A DNA stretch of 64,000 bases, from assembly GCF_009769385.1 (NCBI RefSeq), contig NZ_VKAB01000015.1:270981-334980 (forward strand), written 5' to 3'. Both the position numbers and the translations under genes were made by a program. A model generated the notes under the pieces. That model was given only the letters and a program-made list of their open reading frames with translations, did not search any database and was not told the origin of the DNA. Positions 44,237-53,947 of this stretch are shown here, piece by piece. Position 1 is the stretch's first letter. Every line of letters begins with the position of its first letter. The stretch is from Saccharothrix deserti (lineage in GTDB: Bacteria; Actinomycetota; Actinomycetes; Mycobacteriales; Pseudonocardiaceae).

Positions 44237-44255
44237 CGCACCGGTTAAGCGCACC

Positions 44256-44295
44256 AGAAGGGGCTCGGCCATGTGCCGGGCCCCTTCTCGCTTTT
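44256..44295 (+). terminator. Rho-independent terminator of ponA
   Basis: AGAAGGGGCTCGGC (44256-44269) and GCCGGGCCCCTTCT (44275-44288) pair with a small internal mismatch, followed by CGCTTTTT. It lies 20 bp after the ponA stop, so the GT87 gene downstream is no longer in the same transcript. Confidence 0.88.
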
Positions 44296-44689
44296 TCCGG
44301 CATATTCACTCGACCGGCGTATCGGGAATCAGACTTCCCATTGCCGACGCTCACACAAATAGACCAACGTGATCTCAATCATGTTTTAATCCGGTTGACC
44401 ATGAACGGCCTGTGGAGTTTGCTCGATACCGAGGGTCCATCACACCCCGGGGGGAACGGGTGAGCGAGACCGAAGCGCGCCATTAGACGGTTTCCCACAG
44501 CACCTGATCAGCACATACCGGCCGAGGTCGCGCGCGCAGCGACCGCCGACCGCCGACCGCTGCATTCATCGCGCGCAAATTCACCTGCTCCACAAATTCG
44601 ACGTGATCACCCCTGCGATCAATCGAGGAACGGTGGGCACATGCGGAGAAAAACGACACCGGTAGCCCTGAGACAGCAGTGGTCGCGGC

Positions 44690-45380
44690 ATTGGTGACCG
44701 CCCCGGTCGAGCCGCCGGTGGTGGCGGCCGAGAAGCGCGGTGAACTGCTCGAAAACGGCTGCAGTCGTCCGGGGACCGGCTGTGGACCACCACCGGTGAC
44801 GGCGCGGGCCTCCACGTGCTGGTCGCCGAGGCGAAGACCGGCTACTCCTGGCGCACGGCCGCCACACCGGCCGAACCCGGCGTCGAGGCCGACACGTGGA
44901 TCGGCAACGCGGGCGACCTGGTGACCGGCGTCGTCACCGACCTGGCGGTCCACGCGAACACCGGGAAGGTGAGCGAGCACACCGAGGTCACCGGTCAGTT
45001 CACCTCCGCTGTCCCGCTGCGGGACGGTTTCGCACGCCTGCGTGACGGAGTCGGGCAAGCGCGCGGTCGTGGTGCACGCGCCGCGCATCTTCACGAACAA
45101 GGACGAACTGGCCGGGCGCGGCGGTTTCTTCTACCTGGGACCGGACAATAAGGGCCTGCCGATCGACTGGTTCCCCGGCGTGGTGGTGGTGCGGGATATC
45201 GCAGTGGTCGTGCTGTGCGTGTTCATCGTCCGAGAGATCTACCGACTCGTCCGGGACTTGGTGCGCCAAGCCGGCGATGATGACCCGTGTGGTGGTTCCC
45301 GGACGGCGCGCCGGACCGCCGGGCACTACGTTCCAAGTCCCTTCGTGAGGCCGTCCCCAGCACCCGTTGACAATCCTTGA
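44690..45380 (+). pseudogene. Mosaic pseudogene: secreted-protein fragments fused to the GT87 C-terminus
   Basis: Reading across frames gives fragments of the large secreted protein at 45689 in scrambled order. 'VAAEKRGELLENG' and, after a frameshift, 'VAEAKTGYSWRTAA' and 'DTWIGNA' match its residues about 40-115. Then 'TGQFTSAVPLRDG' matches a later segment, and next 'VTESGKRAVVVHAPRIFTN' (from 45042) matches an earlier one. The open frame 45042-45380 continues without a break into '[15 protein letters not shown]', matching the C-terminus of the GT87 protein at 52362. No full-length reading frame or signal peptide remains. The 44296-44689 stretch before it holds nothing I recognise. Confidence 0.8.
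45126..45299 (+). repeat. Decayed copy of the GT87 3' end (left arm)
   Basis: These 174 bp encode 58 residues, of which I count 45 identical to the last cytoplasmic part of the GT87 protein at 53676-53849. The two copies flank about 8.4 kb as a direct repeat. The left copy continues into degenerate sequence. Confidence 0.82.
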
Positions 45381-45688
45381 TCAGCCGGTTTTACTGATTT
45401 TACCGGTCACTGCGGAGTGCCGGCATCAGAGGGGCTGATGAATATTTCCTTTCGTGGGCCGTCGTTTTCCCGAATCAGAACGAGCGCTTCCTGATCTGAC
45501 GTTCACCAGCACCTCGACACCCTCCGGATTCCGGCGGTGATCAAGTTCTTCGGCGCACCCCCGCCCGATCGCGGCGGCCGGGTGCGCTCAAAAACGCCCA
45601 ATTAACGGCACGGGCCCCAAATTGTTCACCGCGCGGCGAAATCACCGCGCGGTGTCGGTCCGCGCCTCGATCACAATGAAAGGCAACC

Positions 45689-48600
45689 ATGTCAAGAACG
45701 TGGTCGCGAGCCGCGCTGTGCGCGTTCTCGCTGCTGCTGCTCGCCCCGGTGGTGGGTACCGCGCAAGCGGAACCCACGCTCCCGCCGGGGTCCGTACAGG
45801 CGACACAGGCGGCGGCGCCGCCCGTGGAGCCGCCTTCGATCGACAACGGCAAGCGCGACGAGCTCCTCGGCCAGGGGTGGCAGCAGTCGGGCGACCTGCT
45901 GTGGACGACCTCCGGCGACGCCGAGGGCTTCCACCTGCTGACCGCCGAGGCCAAGACGGGCTACACCTGGCGCACCGCCGCCTCGTTGCGGCAGCCCGGT
46001 CTGGCCGCCGACCAGTGGATCGGCAACGTCTGCGTGACCGGCTCGGGCAAGCGGGCGGTCGTCGTGTACGCGCCCCGCACCTTCACCAACGACGAGAAGC
46101 TCTCCAACCGCGGCGGGTACACGGCCGTGGTCGACCTCGCCTCCGGCGCGGTGACCGAACTGCCGGTCCGCACCTCTCTCGCCTACTTCAACCCGGGCTG
46201 CGGCGCGGGCGACGTCGTCGCCCTCACCCAGGGCGCGGACACGGACATGGGCAAGACCGGCGTGTTCACCCTGGACACCGCGACCGGCGCGCTGAGCGCG
46301 CGCACCGAGCTGCGCAGCCAGCTCACCTCGGCCGTGCCCACCCCGAAGGGGCTCGTCGTGGCCGCCGCGGGCACGTTGGCGCTGGTCGGCAAGGACGGGA
46401 AGCTGGAGCGCCTCAACCCGACCCGCGGCGTGGCGTACAACCTCACGCCGGACGCGGACGGCGGCGTGGTCTACGCCCAGGGCGCGGACAAGGACGGCGT
46501 CGAGGTGCGGCGCTTCCCCGGCTCCGGCAAGGAGTCGGAGCTGCTGGCGGCGGGCCGCACCGGCGAGGTCGGCATCGCCCGCGGCACGCAGGGCCGGGTG
46601 TTCCTGACCGGCAAGCCCGCGAAGGTCGAGAAGCTCCCCAAGAGCGTCGTCAAGCTCGACGTCGACGCCCGCGCGGAGGTCTCCACCTCCGGTGAGGCCG
46701 TGGTCACCGGGCTGCGCGCGTCCGGCAAGGCGGTCCTCGCCACCCAGCCGGTGCACATCGCGGCGAAGAGCACGAAGACCGGACGCGACCTCGGGTTCAC
46801 CGTGAACCCGGCGGACAACCCCGTCCGCGGCACGGGGTCGAAGTCCGAGGGCGTCGAGATCCAGCAGCCCCCGGCGAACGGCGACGCCACCACCGGCGAG
46901 GTCGGCATCGCGGCCGACGACCCGGACTCGCTGTGCTCCGTGCCGCGCAACGACCCGGCCATCCAGGTCTTGCAGCCCAAGCCGAAGCAGGTGGAGTGGG
47001 CGGCGAACATGGCGATCGAGGGCGGCCTGAGCATCCAGCGGCCGGACAACTGGCACAGCAACGGGCTCCCCGCCTACAGCCCGCAGGGCCTCTTCCCGCC
47101 CCGCATCATGACCGGCAAGGTTCCCGCGCAGGTCATGCTCGGCATCCTGGGCCAGGAGTCCAACCTCTGGCAGGCCAGCAAGCACATCATGCCCGGCGAC
47201 TACGGCAACCCGCTGATCGGCAACTACTACGGCCTCGAGAGCTACGACGACGACCCGAGCAACGACTGGATCATCCGGCCCGAGCACGCGGACTGCGGCT
47301 ACGGCGTGTCCCAGATGACCGACGGGATGCGGCGCGGCGGCAGCCTGTCGCCCTTCCAGCAGAAGGCGATCGCGACGGACTACGCGACGGCCATCGCCGC
47401 CGGCATGCAGCTGCTGCAGGACAAGTGGAACGAGTTGCAGGCCGCCGGCGTGCGGATGAACGACAACGACCCGTCGAAGATCGAGAACTGGTTCGCGGCG
47501 GCGTGGTCGTACAACTCCGGCTACCACCAGCCGGGCAAGGAAGGCTCGAACGGCGCGTACGGCCTCGGCTGGACCAACAACCCGGCCAACCCGCGCTACC
47601 CCGAGGGCCGCGCGCCGTTCGGCAAGGACCCGCGCGACTTCGCGAGGCCGCAGCAGTGGCCCTACCCCGAGCGGGTCATGGGCTTCGCGGCCAACCCGCC
47701 GTCCGGGTACGAGGCGCCGGGCGTCGAGGTGCCGTTCTTCCGCGCCGCCTGGTGGAACTCGGAGGCGTTCCGCGATGGCGTCAAGCCGGACTGGAGGACC
47801 TTCTGCGACCCGGCGAAGAACACGTGCTTCCCGGAGAACGACTACGTCCCGAACCACCCGGACGTGATCGGTGAGCCGGCGGGACCGTGCGGGCACAAGT
47901 CGGTGGACGGGTACTACGACCTGAAGTGCTGGTGGCACGACTCGGTCAGCTGGAAGACCGACTGCCCGAACACCTGCGGCAACGAGTTCATCCGCTACGA
48001 CTACCCGGCTTACGCGAACTCCGAGCCCGTCGACGGCACCAGCTACCCGCCGACGTGCGGTACGGCCGGGCTGCCCACCAGCGCCCTGGTGGTGGACGAC
48101 ATCCCGCGGCTGACCCCGCCGGTCCGGGACGTCAACTGCAAGCGCACCAACTTCGCCGACGGCGCCTTCCAACTGACCTACGGCCGCAACGCCGCGGGCC
48201 AGGAATCCGGGAAGATCGGCCTCCAGCAGTCCGGCGGCGGGTACGGCTCGCACTTCTACTTCACCGACCTCGGCATGGCCTCCGACGAGGAGAGCCGTCA
48301 GCTGGAGGTCAAGGCGCGGTGGACGCTCGACCGGGTCATCACCACGCCGGCCGAGGTGTGGGTGAACCGGCCGAAGGCGATGGAGGACAGCACCCTCCCG
48401 ATGGACTACGTGGTCGACACGGCCAACGGGCCGCTGACCGTCACCGCGCAGTACCCGGGCCTGGGCGACAAGTGGATCAACCTCGGCACCTTCCCGTTCA
48501 ACGGCAAGCCGTCGGTGTCGGTCAGCTCCCTCAAGCAGACCAGCTTCGCCACCACCCCCAAGATCGCCTTCGACGCGGTCGCCTTCGTTCCGGCGCAGGC

Positions 48601-49084
48601 GTCGAGCGGCAAGGTCGCCAAGATCACCAGCCACGCCGGCCTGTGCCTGGCCCCCCAGAACAACGGGGTCGATTCCGGCGTGCCTGCCGTGCAGCGGGCG
48701 TGCAACGATGATTTCGCGGAGAAATGGTCCGTGAACTGGATCACGACCTACACCGACGCGAACGGCCTCAAGCGCTACGTCTACAAGTTCCGGAACGAGA
48801 ACAGCGGCAAGTGCCTGGAGGTCCCGAACAACCGGACCGACGTGGGCGCACCCGTTCAGCAGGCGGATTGCGTGTGGACCGCCTACAACCAGCAGTGGTC
48901 GTCCGGCAGCACCATCCTCGACATCAACGGCAAGAACGACTTCGCCAACCGGAACAGCGGGCTGTACATGGGCCTCGCGGGCTGCGACACGACACCGGGT
49001 GCTCCGGTGCAGCAAATCCCGTACGGCCAGGTGTGCAACAACGACGCCAATGCCACCACGTGGCGTTTCACGTTCCTCGGCTAG
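45689..49084 (+). CDS. Large secreted protein with SLT-like and ricin-type lectin domains
   Basis: A 1131-aa exported protein. After a signal peptide (1-28) comes a beta-propeller-like region (about 45-340). A lysozyme/SLT-like domain (about 470-660) has the candidate catalytic Glu490 in 'LGQESNLWQASKH', then 'DCGYGVSQMTDGM' and 'WFAAAWSYNSGYH'. Next are a Cys-rich region (700-830), a golvesin-C-terminal-like beta domain (about 850-970, 'IAFDAVAFVPA') and a ricin-type beta-trefoil (about 975-1131). It probably binds and cleaves cell-wall glycans; the enzyme activity is inferred. Degenerate relatives flank it on both sides, and a terminator hairpin follows. Confidence 0.82.
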   Translation: MSRTWSRAALCAFSLLLLAPVVGTAQAEPTLPPGSVQATQAAAPPVEPPSIDNGKRDELLGQGWQQSGDLLWTTSGDAEGFHLLTAEAKTGYTWRTAASLRQPGLAADQWIGNVCVTGSGKRAVVVYAPRTFTNDEKLSNRGGYTAVVDLASGAVTELPVRTSLAYFNPGCGAGDVVALTQGADTDMGKTGVFTLDTATGALSARTELRSQLTSAVPTPKGLVVAAAGTLALVGKDGKLERLNPTRGVAYNLTPDADGGVVYAQGADKDGVEVRRFPGSGKESELLAAGRTGEVGIARGTQGRVFLTGKPAKVEKLPKSVVKLDVDARAEVSTSGEAVVTGLRASGKAVLATQPVHIAAKSTKTGRDLGFTVNPADNPVRGTGSKSEGVEIQQPPANGDATTGEVGIAADDPDSLCSVPRNDPAIQVLQPKPKQVEWAANMAIEGGLSIQRPDNWHSNGLPAYSPQGLFPPRIMTGKVPAQVMLGILGQESNLWQASKHIMPGDYGNPLIGNYYGLESYDDDPSNDWIIRPEHADCGYGVSQMTDGMRRGGSLSPFQQKAIATDYATAIAAGMQLLQDKWNELQAAGVRMNDNDPSKIENWFAAAWSYNSGYHQPGKEGSNGAYGLGWTNNPANPRYPEGRAPFGKDPRDFARPQQWPYPERVMGFAANPPSGYEAPGVEVPFFRAAWWNSEAFRDGVKPDWRTFCDPAKNTCFPENDYVPNHPDVIGEPAGPCGHKSVDGYYDLKCWWHDSVSWKTDCPNTCGNEFIRYDYPAYANSEPVDGTSYPPTCGTAGLPTSALVVDDIPRLTPPVRDVNCKRTNFADGAFQLTYGRNAAGQESGKIGLQQSGGGYGSHFYFTDLGMASDEESRQLEVKARWTLDRVITTPAEVWVNRPKAMEDSTLPMDYVVDTANGPLTVTAQYPGLGDKWINLGTFPFNGKPSVSVSSLKQTSFATTPKIAFDAVAFVPAQASSGKVAKITSHAGLCLAPQNNGVDSGVPAVQRACNDDFAEKWSVNWITTYTDANGLKRYVYKFRNENSGKCLEVPNNRTDVGAPVQQADCVWTAYNQQWSSGSTILDINGKNDFANRNSGLYMGLAGCDTTPGAPVQQIPYGQVCNNDANATTWRFTFLG

Positions 49085-49114
49085 TCAGTCGGCACGAACC
49101 GCGAACAAACGCGT

Positions 49115-49145
49115 CATCACGGTCGGAGCAATTCCGGCCGTGATG
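49115..49145 (+). terminator. Hairpin terminator of the large secreted protein gene
   Basis: CATCACGGTCGG (49115-49126) pairs with CCGGCCGTGATG (49134-49145) with one G-T pair, 30 bp after the stop. No T tract. Confidence 0.65.
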
Positions 49146-49239
49146 GCGCGTGTCCCTGGAACACCCACAAAGGGAAACGCATCGTGATGCAAGCAGCAGA
49201 GATGACAATCGGGCGGCGCGGTCGCACTGCGCCAACGAG

Positions 49240-49936
49240 CTGCTCCGGTTCTGGGTGCGGCTGGGCGCGTTCATGTTCAACGGCGTTCCCGAGGTGGTCC
49301 TGGGCTCGGTGGCCCCCGACGGGAACGGCTCCGAGGACATCGCCTTCGACGCGGTCGCCTTCGTGCCGATCAGCGGCGACTACCACGAGGAGACCGTGGA
49401 GGCCGTGGCCGTGTTCGACGAGGACCAGAACATCGACACCCCGCTGGCGGCGTCATGGCTGGCGGGCACCCTCGGCGACCGGGTCAAGCCGTACGACTGG
49501 GGCACCAGGACGTCCGGCGACATGATGGCGTTGTCGGGTTGCTCGACCGCGACGAGCGGCTGCCTGCCGCCGGCGACGAAGGCGGCGGCTTCCCGGTGGC
49601 GCGACGAGGTGCTCGCGGCGGGCAGCACCGGTGCTGGTCAGCAGTCTGATGCCGGACCAGTACCTGTACCACGACGGTCGGGCGATGGACCGGACCGGTC
49701 GCTACTCCGGTAGCAACCAGCCCGTCTCCAAGGGTGACTTCTTCCGGTTCAGCGCCGTGCCCGAGCTCTCGTCGGCGACGGCGTACGGCCTCTGCAGCGC
49801 GGTTTCGTCGCAGGAGCGGTTCGGCAACCCGTGGGAGATCAACCCGATGGTCCCGACCGACGCCGGGATCAACCCACCGTTCAAGAAGTTCTGCTCGCTC
49901 GGGACACTGGTACCGGATCCGGGCCACAGCGGCTGA
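49240..49936 (+). pseudogene. Frameshifted fragment related to the large secreted protein
   Basis: The frame to about 49630 encodes 'LGAFMFNGVPEVVLGSV' and 'DIAFDAVAFVPISG', matching the golvesin-like domain of the preceding gene, then an unrelated segment. Near 49620-49635 the reading moves to the next frame ('VLVSSLMPDQYLYHDGRAMDRTG...') and continues to 49936 with coding-like composition. It lacks a 5' end and signal peptide. The 3' part ('FFRFSAVPELSSATAYGLCS...') belongs to no family I know. It may be the tail of a former tandem paralogue. Confidence 0.7.
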
Positions 49937-49952
49937 CCGGGAGGACGAACAA

Positions 49953-50210
49953 GTGGGACTGATCGTGCTCGCGCTGGCGTTCGTCGCCGCGGCGATCTGG
50001 GCCGTGGTGGCGCTCGCGCCGGTGCGGAACGTGCCGGCGCGGCTGGCCCTGTTCGCCGTGCACGTCGGGCTGTCCGCGTGGGCGGTGGCCGCGACCGCCG
50101 CCGAGTTCGGTGCGTCCGACGACCTCGTCCTGACGTGCGCGATCGTCGGGCCGGGAGTGCTGGTGGTGTTCGCCCGGCTGGGCGCGCTGCTGGTCCGGCG
50201 GAACGGCTGA
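49953..50210 (+). CDS. Small membrane protein
   Basis: An 85-aa protein with three hydrophobic helices ('LIVLALAFVAAAIWAVVAL', 'RLALFAVHVGLSAWAVAATA' and 'VLTCAIVGPGVLVVFARLGAL') and a basic end. The GTG at 49953 has GGGAGGA 7 nt upstream. It starts 16 bp after the pseudogene end, so it was probably the last gene of that unit. Function unknown. Confidence 0.65.
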   Translation: MGLIVLALAFVAAAIWAVVALAPVRNVPARLALFAVHVGLSAWAVAATAAEFGASDDLVLTCAIVGPGVLVVFARLGALLVRRNG

Positions 50211-50214
50211 CGGC

Positions 50215-50244
50215 GCGGCGGGGGTTCTTCGGGACCCCCGCCGC
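50215..50244 (+). terminator. Hairpin terminator
   Basis: GCGGCGGGGGT (50215-50225) and ACCCCCGCCGC (50234-50244) form a perfect 11-bp stem 4 bp after the small membrane protein gene. Confidence 0.75.
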
Positions 50245-50439
50245 GTCAGATCGGTGCGCCGGGGTTCGGCGCGTTCGACCGGACTGTTCGGCTCACCGAC
50301 TGGTCGTCGCTGTCCTGCGGCAGGACGGCACGTTCATCAAAAGAAACAGCAGGGGATTTGTCAGCGGTCATGGATCCGCACCGGGTGGTTGACGCCTGAC
50401 GATGCCGGACTGCTCGACATTCGGCGGGGTTTCAATCCG

Positions 50440-50469
50440 TTGACATAGAGCGGCCAGCCGGTTTACGTT
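50440..50469 (+). promoter_or_regulatory. Candidate sigma-70-type promoter
   Basis: TTGACA (50440-50445) and TACGTT (50464-50469) are separated by 18 bp, close to the HrdB/SigA consensus, and lie about 100 bp upstream of the secreted protein gene at 50567. The rest of the 50245-50566 gap holds nothing recognisable. Confidence 0.45.
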
Positions 50470-50566
50470 GACTACCAGGCGCTACGGAGCGTCAACATCA
50501 GGGGGGCCTGATGAATTCTTTTTCATTGCGCGCTGTCGCTTCCGCGCAAACACCGGAAGGAAACAA

Positions 50567-50995
50567 GTGCGATTCATCCGCATGCTCTCCGCAATTTTCC
50601 TGACACTGGCCGCCCTCACCGCGGTCGGTGCCGGCCAGGCCGGCGCGCAACCGATCTCCGAGGTGCCGATCAGCATCGCCCAGATCGGTGAGAGCTGCGC
50701 GAACATCGGCAACGGCGACGTGTGCATCAGAATCGGGGACCGCTACGACGGCAATCACGCCGACATCACGGTCTGGTACGACAAGCACGCCGGCGCACCG
50801 GTCACGATCCGACTGCGCTACGCCGGCGGGGGCAATGGCTACGACGAGGGCGCGTTCACCATTTCGGCGGGCGAGGTCCGCGGTTACATCTGGCGCCACG
50901 TGTACCTGTGGGACAACTGCTACTACGGGCAGATCATGACTGGCCCGCCGCCGAACTACACGCCGATCGTCACCGGTGGCCACGTCTGCATCTGA
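50567..50995 (+). CDS. Small secreted protein, unknown function
   Basis: A 142-aa exported protein. The signal peptide 'RFIRMLSAIFLTLAALTAVGAGQAGAQ' is followed by a compact domain of about 115 aa with four Cys ('GESCANIGNGDVCIRIGDRY', 'WDNCYYGQ' and 'GGHVCI'), likely two disulfides and a beta-rich fold. The GTG at 50567 has GGAAGGAAA before it; an earlier in-frame start at 50468 would bury the signal peptide. No family recognised. Confidence 0.7.
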   Translation: MRFIRMLSAIFLTLAALTAVGAGQAGAQPISEVPISIAQIGESCANIGNGDVCIRIGDRYDGNHADITVWYDKHAGAPVTIRLRYAGGGNGYDEGAFTISAGEVRGYIWRHVYLWDNCYYGQIMTGPPPNYTPIVTGGHVCI

Positions 50996-51092
50996 CCCTG
51001 GTGACCTGATAGTCCGAGGAATTGCACCGCCACCGGAGGCCGCGCCGGGCTTCGGTGGCGGTCACCGAGAAGGACAACAGGAGTTGTTTGTC

Positions 51093-52271
51093 ATGCGAAA
51101 AAACATTGTCGTCACCGTGGGACTGCTCGCCGCGGGGGTCGCGCTGCTGGGTGTCCAACCCGCCGGCGCCGACACGACCGGGCCGATCGACCTGGGCACG
51201 CTGCCCGGCGGCACGGAGAGCAAGGCGGTCGACATCAGCGAGACCGGTGTGATCGTGGGTGAGGCGACCACGGCCGGTGGCCAGACGCACGCCGTGCGCT
51301 GGGGCGCGGACCACGCCATCAGACAGCTCGGCACGCTGGCGGGCAGCACGTGGAGCACCGCCGTCGACGTCAACGACGCCGGCACGGTGGTCGTCGGCGT
51401 CGCACAGTTGTCGGGTCAGCGGCGGCCGGTCCGCTGGGACGCGAACGGCGCGATCACCGCCCTGCCGCTGCTGCCCGGCGGCGCCAGAGGCGAGGTGGTG
51501 GCGGTCAACGCGTCGGGCGTCGCGGTCGGCCACTCGTTCGCGGCGGACGGCCGGTCGCACGCGGTGAAGTGGGCCGCCGACGGCACGGTCACCGACCTGG
51601 GCGTGCTGCCCGGCGGCTCCTACCCGCCGGGTGAGCCGGTCGTGAGCGACCGGGCGTCGTCGATCAACGACGCCGGCGTCGTCGTCGGCGCGGTCTACAC
51701 GGCCGACGCCAAGGAGCACGCGGTGCGTTGGGACGCGAGCGGCGCGATCAGCGAACTCGGCGTGCCGGGCGGCGGGCGTGCCCGGGCGCAGTTCGTGAAC
51801 GGGGCCGGCGACGTGGTCGGGTCGTTCCAGACCACTGCGGGGCCGACAGTGCCGGTGCGGTGGACCGGCGCGGGCACGAGCGCGCTGAGCATGGCGGGCA
51901 GGAACTTCTACGAGCTGGTGGGGCTGAACGAGACGGGCGTCGTCGCGGGCAACGCCGGGGTCGGCCGCCAGCTCTACCTGGGCTTGTCCTGGGACGCGGC
52001 CGGGCAGCTCACCGAACTGCCCCCGTTGGCGGGTGACGTGTCGAGCCGTGCCGTGGACGTGACCGAGGACGGTTCCGTCGTCGGCAACTCCTCCTCGGCC
52101 GGTGAGACCGACCGCCCGGTGCGCTGGACCGGTGACGTCGCTCAGCAACTCGGCGCACCGGCCGGTGCGACCTCGGCCAGCGTGGTCGGGGCGAACGACG
52201 GCGGCGCGGTCGTCGGCCTCGCGATCTTGCCCGGGTTCGTGGCGCACGCCGTGCTCTGGCCTGCGAGCTGA
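51093..52271 (+). CDS. Secreted HAF-repeat protein, predicted beta-propeller
   Basis: A 392-aa exported protein. After a signal peptide (1-25), about six repeats of 45-55 aa follow, each of the type 'A.DI.ETGVIVGEA....QTHAVRWG....I..LGTL', as in the extracellular HAF repeat family. Such repeats fold as propeller-like beta sheets; no enzyme motif is visible. The ATG at 51093 has ACAGGAG at suitable distance. A perfect 15-bp terminator stem follows the gene. Confidence 0.78.
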   Translation: MRKNIVVTVGLLAAGVALLGVQPAGADTTGPIDLGTLPGGTESKAVDISETGVIVGEATTAGGQTHAVRWGADHAIRQLGTLAGSTWSTAVDVNDAGTVVVGVAQLSGQRRPVRWDANGAITALPLLPGGARGEVVAVNASGVAVGHSFAADGRSHAVKWAADGTVTDLGVLPGGSYPPGEPVVSDRASSINDAGVVVGAVYTADAKEHAVRWDASGAISELGVPGGGRARAQFVNGAGDVVGSFQTTAGPTVPVRWTGAGTSALSMAGRNFYELVGLNETGVVAGNAGVGRQLYLGLSWDAAGQLTELPPLAGDVSSRAVDVTEDGSVVGNSSSAGETDRPVRWTGDVAQQLGAPAGATSASVVGANDGGAVVGLAILPGFVAHAVLWPAS

Positions 52272-52277
52272 CCCGCG

Positions 52278-52312
52278 GGCCCGCCACGAACCTTCGGGGT
52301 TCGTGGCGGGCC
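52278..52312 (+). terminator. Strong hairpin terminator
   Basis: A perfect 15-bp stem, GGCCCGCCACGAACC (52278-52292) with GGTTCGTGGCGGGCC (52298-52312), loop TTCGG, right after the HAF-repeat gene. Confidence 0.85.
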
Positions 52313-52361
52313 TGGGCCGGACCTCACGACCTCCGTCGGCCGGTGCCCGTAGCATCCCTGC

Positions 52362-53918
52362 GTGGCCAGCCCCTCGCATCCCTCGCAGGCGAACGCCGAC
52401 GACACCGATTCGCTCGGTCCCGAAGAGCGGGTCAACCCGACCTGGACCGAACCGCTGGCGCGGGCGGCGAGCAAGCCGCTCGGCGGGCCGGTCGGCCGGC
52501 ACGCGTCGGTCGGGCGGCAGTGGTTCTGGACGCCGTTGCGGGTGGTGCTGCTGTTCGCGGTCGTCACGCTGGCGCTGGCGTGGTTCCAGAAATCGCCGTG
52601 CATCCAGCAGTACGTGGACGACAACGGCGTGGTGCAGCTCGACTGGCGGGGCAGCAAGCAGTTCACCGCCATGTGCTACTCGGACACCGTGCCGCTGTAC
52701 ACGGCGGAGCGGTTGGACAAGCCGGACACGTTCCCCTACAAGACGTCCTGGGTCGACGACGAGGGCAAGCCGACGGCGCACGTGCGGTACATGGAGTACC
52801 CGGTGCTGACGGGCATGTTCCAGTTGCTCAACGCGCGCATGGCGCAGGGGTGGACGGCGATCGCCGCGTCCGGGTGGCTGCCTTCACCCATGACGGTGAT
52901 CGTGTACTTCAACATCACCGCGCTGTGGTTGGCGCTGGCGTGGCTGGTGACCGCCTACGCGGTGGCGCAGCTGGCCAGGCGACGGCCGTACGACGCGGTG
53001 CTGGTGGCGGTGTCGCCGCTGGTCATCGTGCACGCGTTCACCAACTTCGACACGTTGGCGACGGCGTTCGCGACGGCGGGCATGCTGGCGTGGGCGCGGA
53101 AGAAGCCGGTGCTCGCGGGAGTGCTGCTGGGGTTGGGCGGCGCGGCGAAGCTGTACCCGTTGTTCCTGCTCGGGCCGTTGCTGTTGCTGTGCTGGCGGTC
53201 GGACCGGCTGCGGGCCGGGTTGACGACGTTGGGCGCGACGCTGGCGACGTGGGCGCTGGTGAACGCGCCGATCGCGTTGCTGTACCCGGACGGGTGGCGT
53301 GAGTTCTTCCGGCTGAACACCGAACGCGGGGTCGACCCGGACTCGCTGTACAACGTGGTCGCGCAGTGGACCGGGTGGCCCGGCTTCGACCCGGGGTTGC
53401 CGCACGGGCAGGCGCCGGAGGTGTTGAACGCGGTCAGCGCGGTGCTGTTCCTGGTGTGCTGCGCGGCGGTCGGGTTCGTGGCCATGTCCGCGCCGCGCCG
53501 GCCGAGGTTCGCGCAGCTGGCGTTCCTCGTGGTGGCGGCGTTCCTGCTGACGAACAAGGTGTGGAGCCCGCAGTACTCGCTGTGGCTCGTGCCGCTCGCG
53601 GTGCTCGCGTTGCCCCGGTGGAAGCTGCTGCTGGCGTGGATGGCGCTGGACGCGTTCGTCTGGGTGCCGCGGATGTTCTTCTACCTGGGTGAGGAGAACA
53701 AGGGGCTGCCGATCGACTGGTTCCTGGGCGCGGTGGTGGCGCGTGACATCGCGGTGATCGTGCTGTGCGCGTTCATCGTGCGCGAGATCTACCGGCCGGC
53801 GTTGGACAAGGTGCGCCAGACCGGGGACGACGACCCGTGCGGCGGTTTCATCGACGGCGCGCCGGACCGTTTCGTGCTCCGGTTCCGCCGCCGGGCGAAG
53901 GTGGACCAGCCGGCCTAA
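52362..53918 (+). CDS. GT87-family membrane glycosyltransferase (Rv0051-like)
   Basis: A 518-aa polytopic protein of the polyprenyl-phosphate mannosyltransferase-type GT87/DUF2029 family. About ten hydrophobic helices follow a cytoplasmic N-terminus of 60 residues. An acidic first loop with '[11 protein letters not shown]' and the later '[14 protein letters not shown]' and '[18 protein letters not shown]' are characteristic. In M. tuberculosis the equivalent gene directly follows ponA1; here about 8 kb intervenes. A decayed copy of its 3' end lies at 45126. Start is the GTG at 52362. Sugar and acceptor are unknown. Confidence 0.87.
   Translation: MASPSHPSQANADDTDSLGPEERVNPTWTEPLARAASKPLGGPVGRHASVGRQWFWTPLRVVLLFAVVTLALAWFQKSPCIQQYVDDNGVVQLDWRGSKQFTAMCYSDTVPLYTAERLDKPDTFPYKTSWVDDEGKPTAHVRYMEYPVLTGMFQLLNARMAQGWTAIAASGWLPSPMTVIVYFNITALWLALAWLVTAYAVAQLARRRPYDAVLVAVSPLVIVHAFTNFDTLATAFATAGMLAWARKKPVLAGVLLGLGGAAKLYPLFLLGPLLLLCWRSDRLRAGLTTLGATLATWALVNAPIALLYPDGWREFFRLNTERGVDPDSLYNVVAQWTGWPGFDPGLPHGQAPEVLNAVSAVLFLVCCAAVGFVAMSAPRRPRFAQLAFLVVAAFLLTNKVWSPQYSLWLVPLAVLALPRWKLLLAWMALDAFVWVPRMFFYLGEENKGLPIDWFLGAVVARDIAVIVLCAFIVREIYRPALDKVRQTGDDDPCGGFIDGAPDRFVLRFRRRAKVDQPA
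53676..53849 (+). repeat. Intact copy of the GT87 3' end (right arm)
   Basis: Counterpart of 45126-45299 within the functional gene. Both copies have the same orientation. Confidence 0.82.
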
Positions 53919-53947
53919 CGTGCGCATAAGCGCATAGGAGGCCGCAG

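Noticed and set aside
41087..44272. A 1061-codon minus-strand open frame
   Set aside because: Antisense to ponA and the DUF5318 gene, with no recognisable motif or ribosome-binding site.
45692..49015. A 1107-codon minus-strand open frame
   Set aside because: It is exactly antisense to the large secreted protein and has the Arg/Val/Ala-rich composition typical of mirror frames in high-GC DNA.
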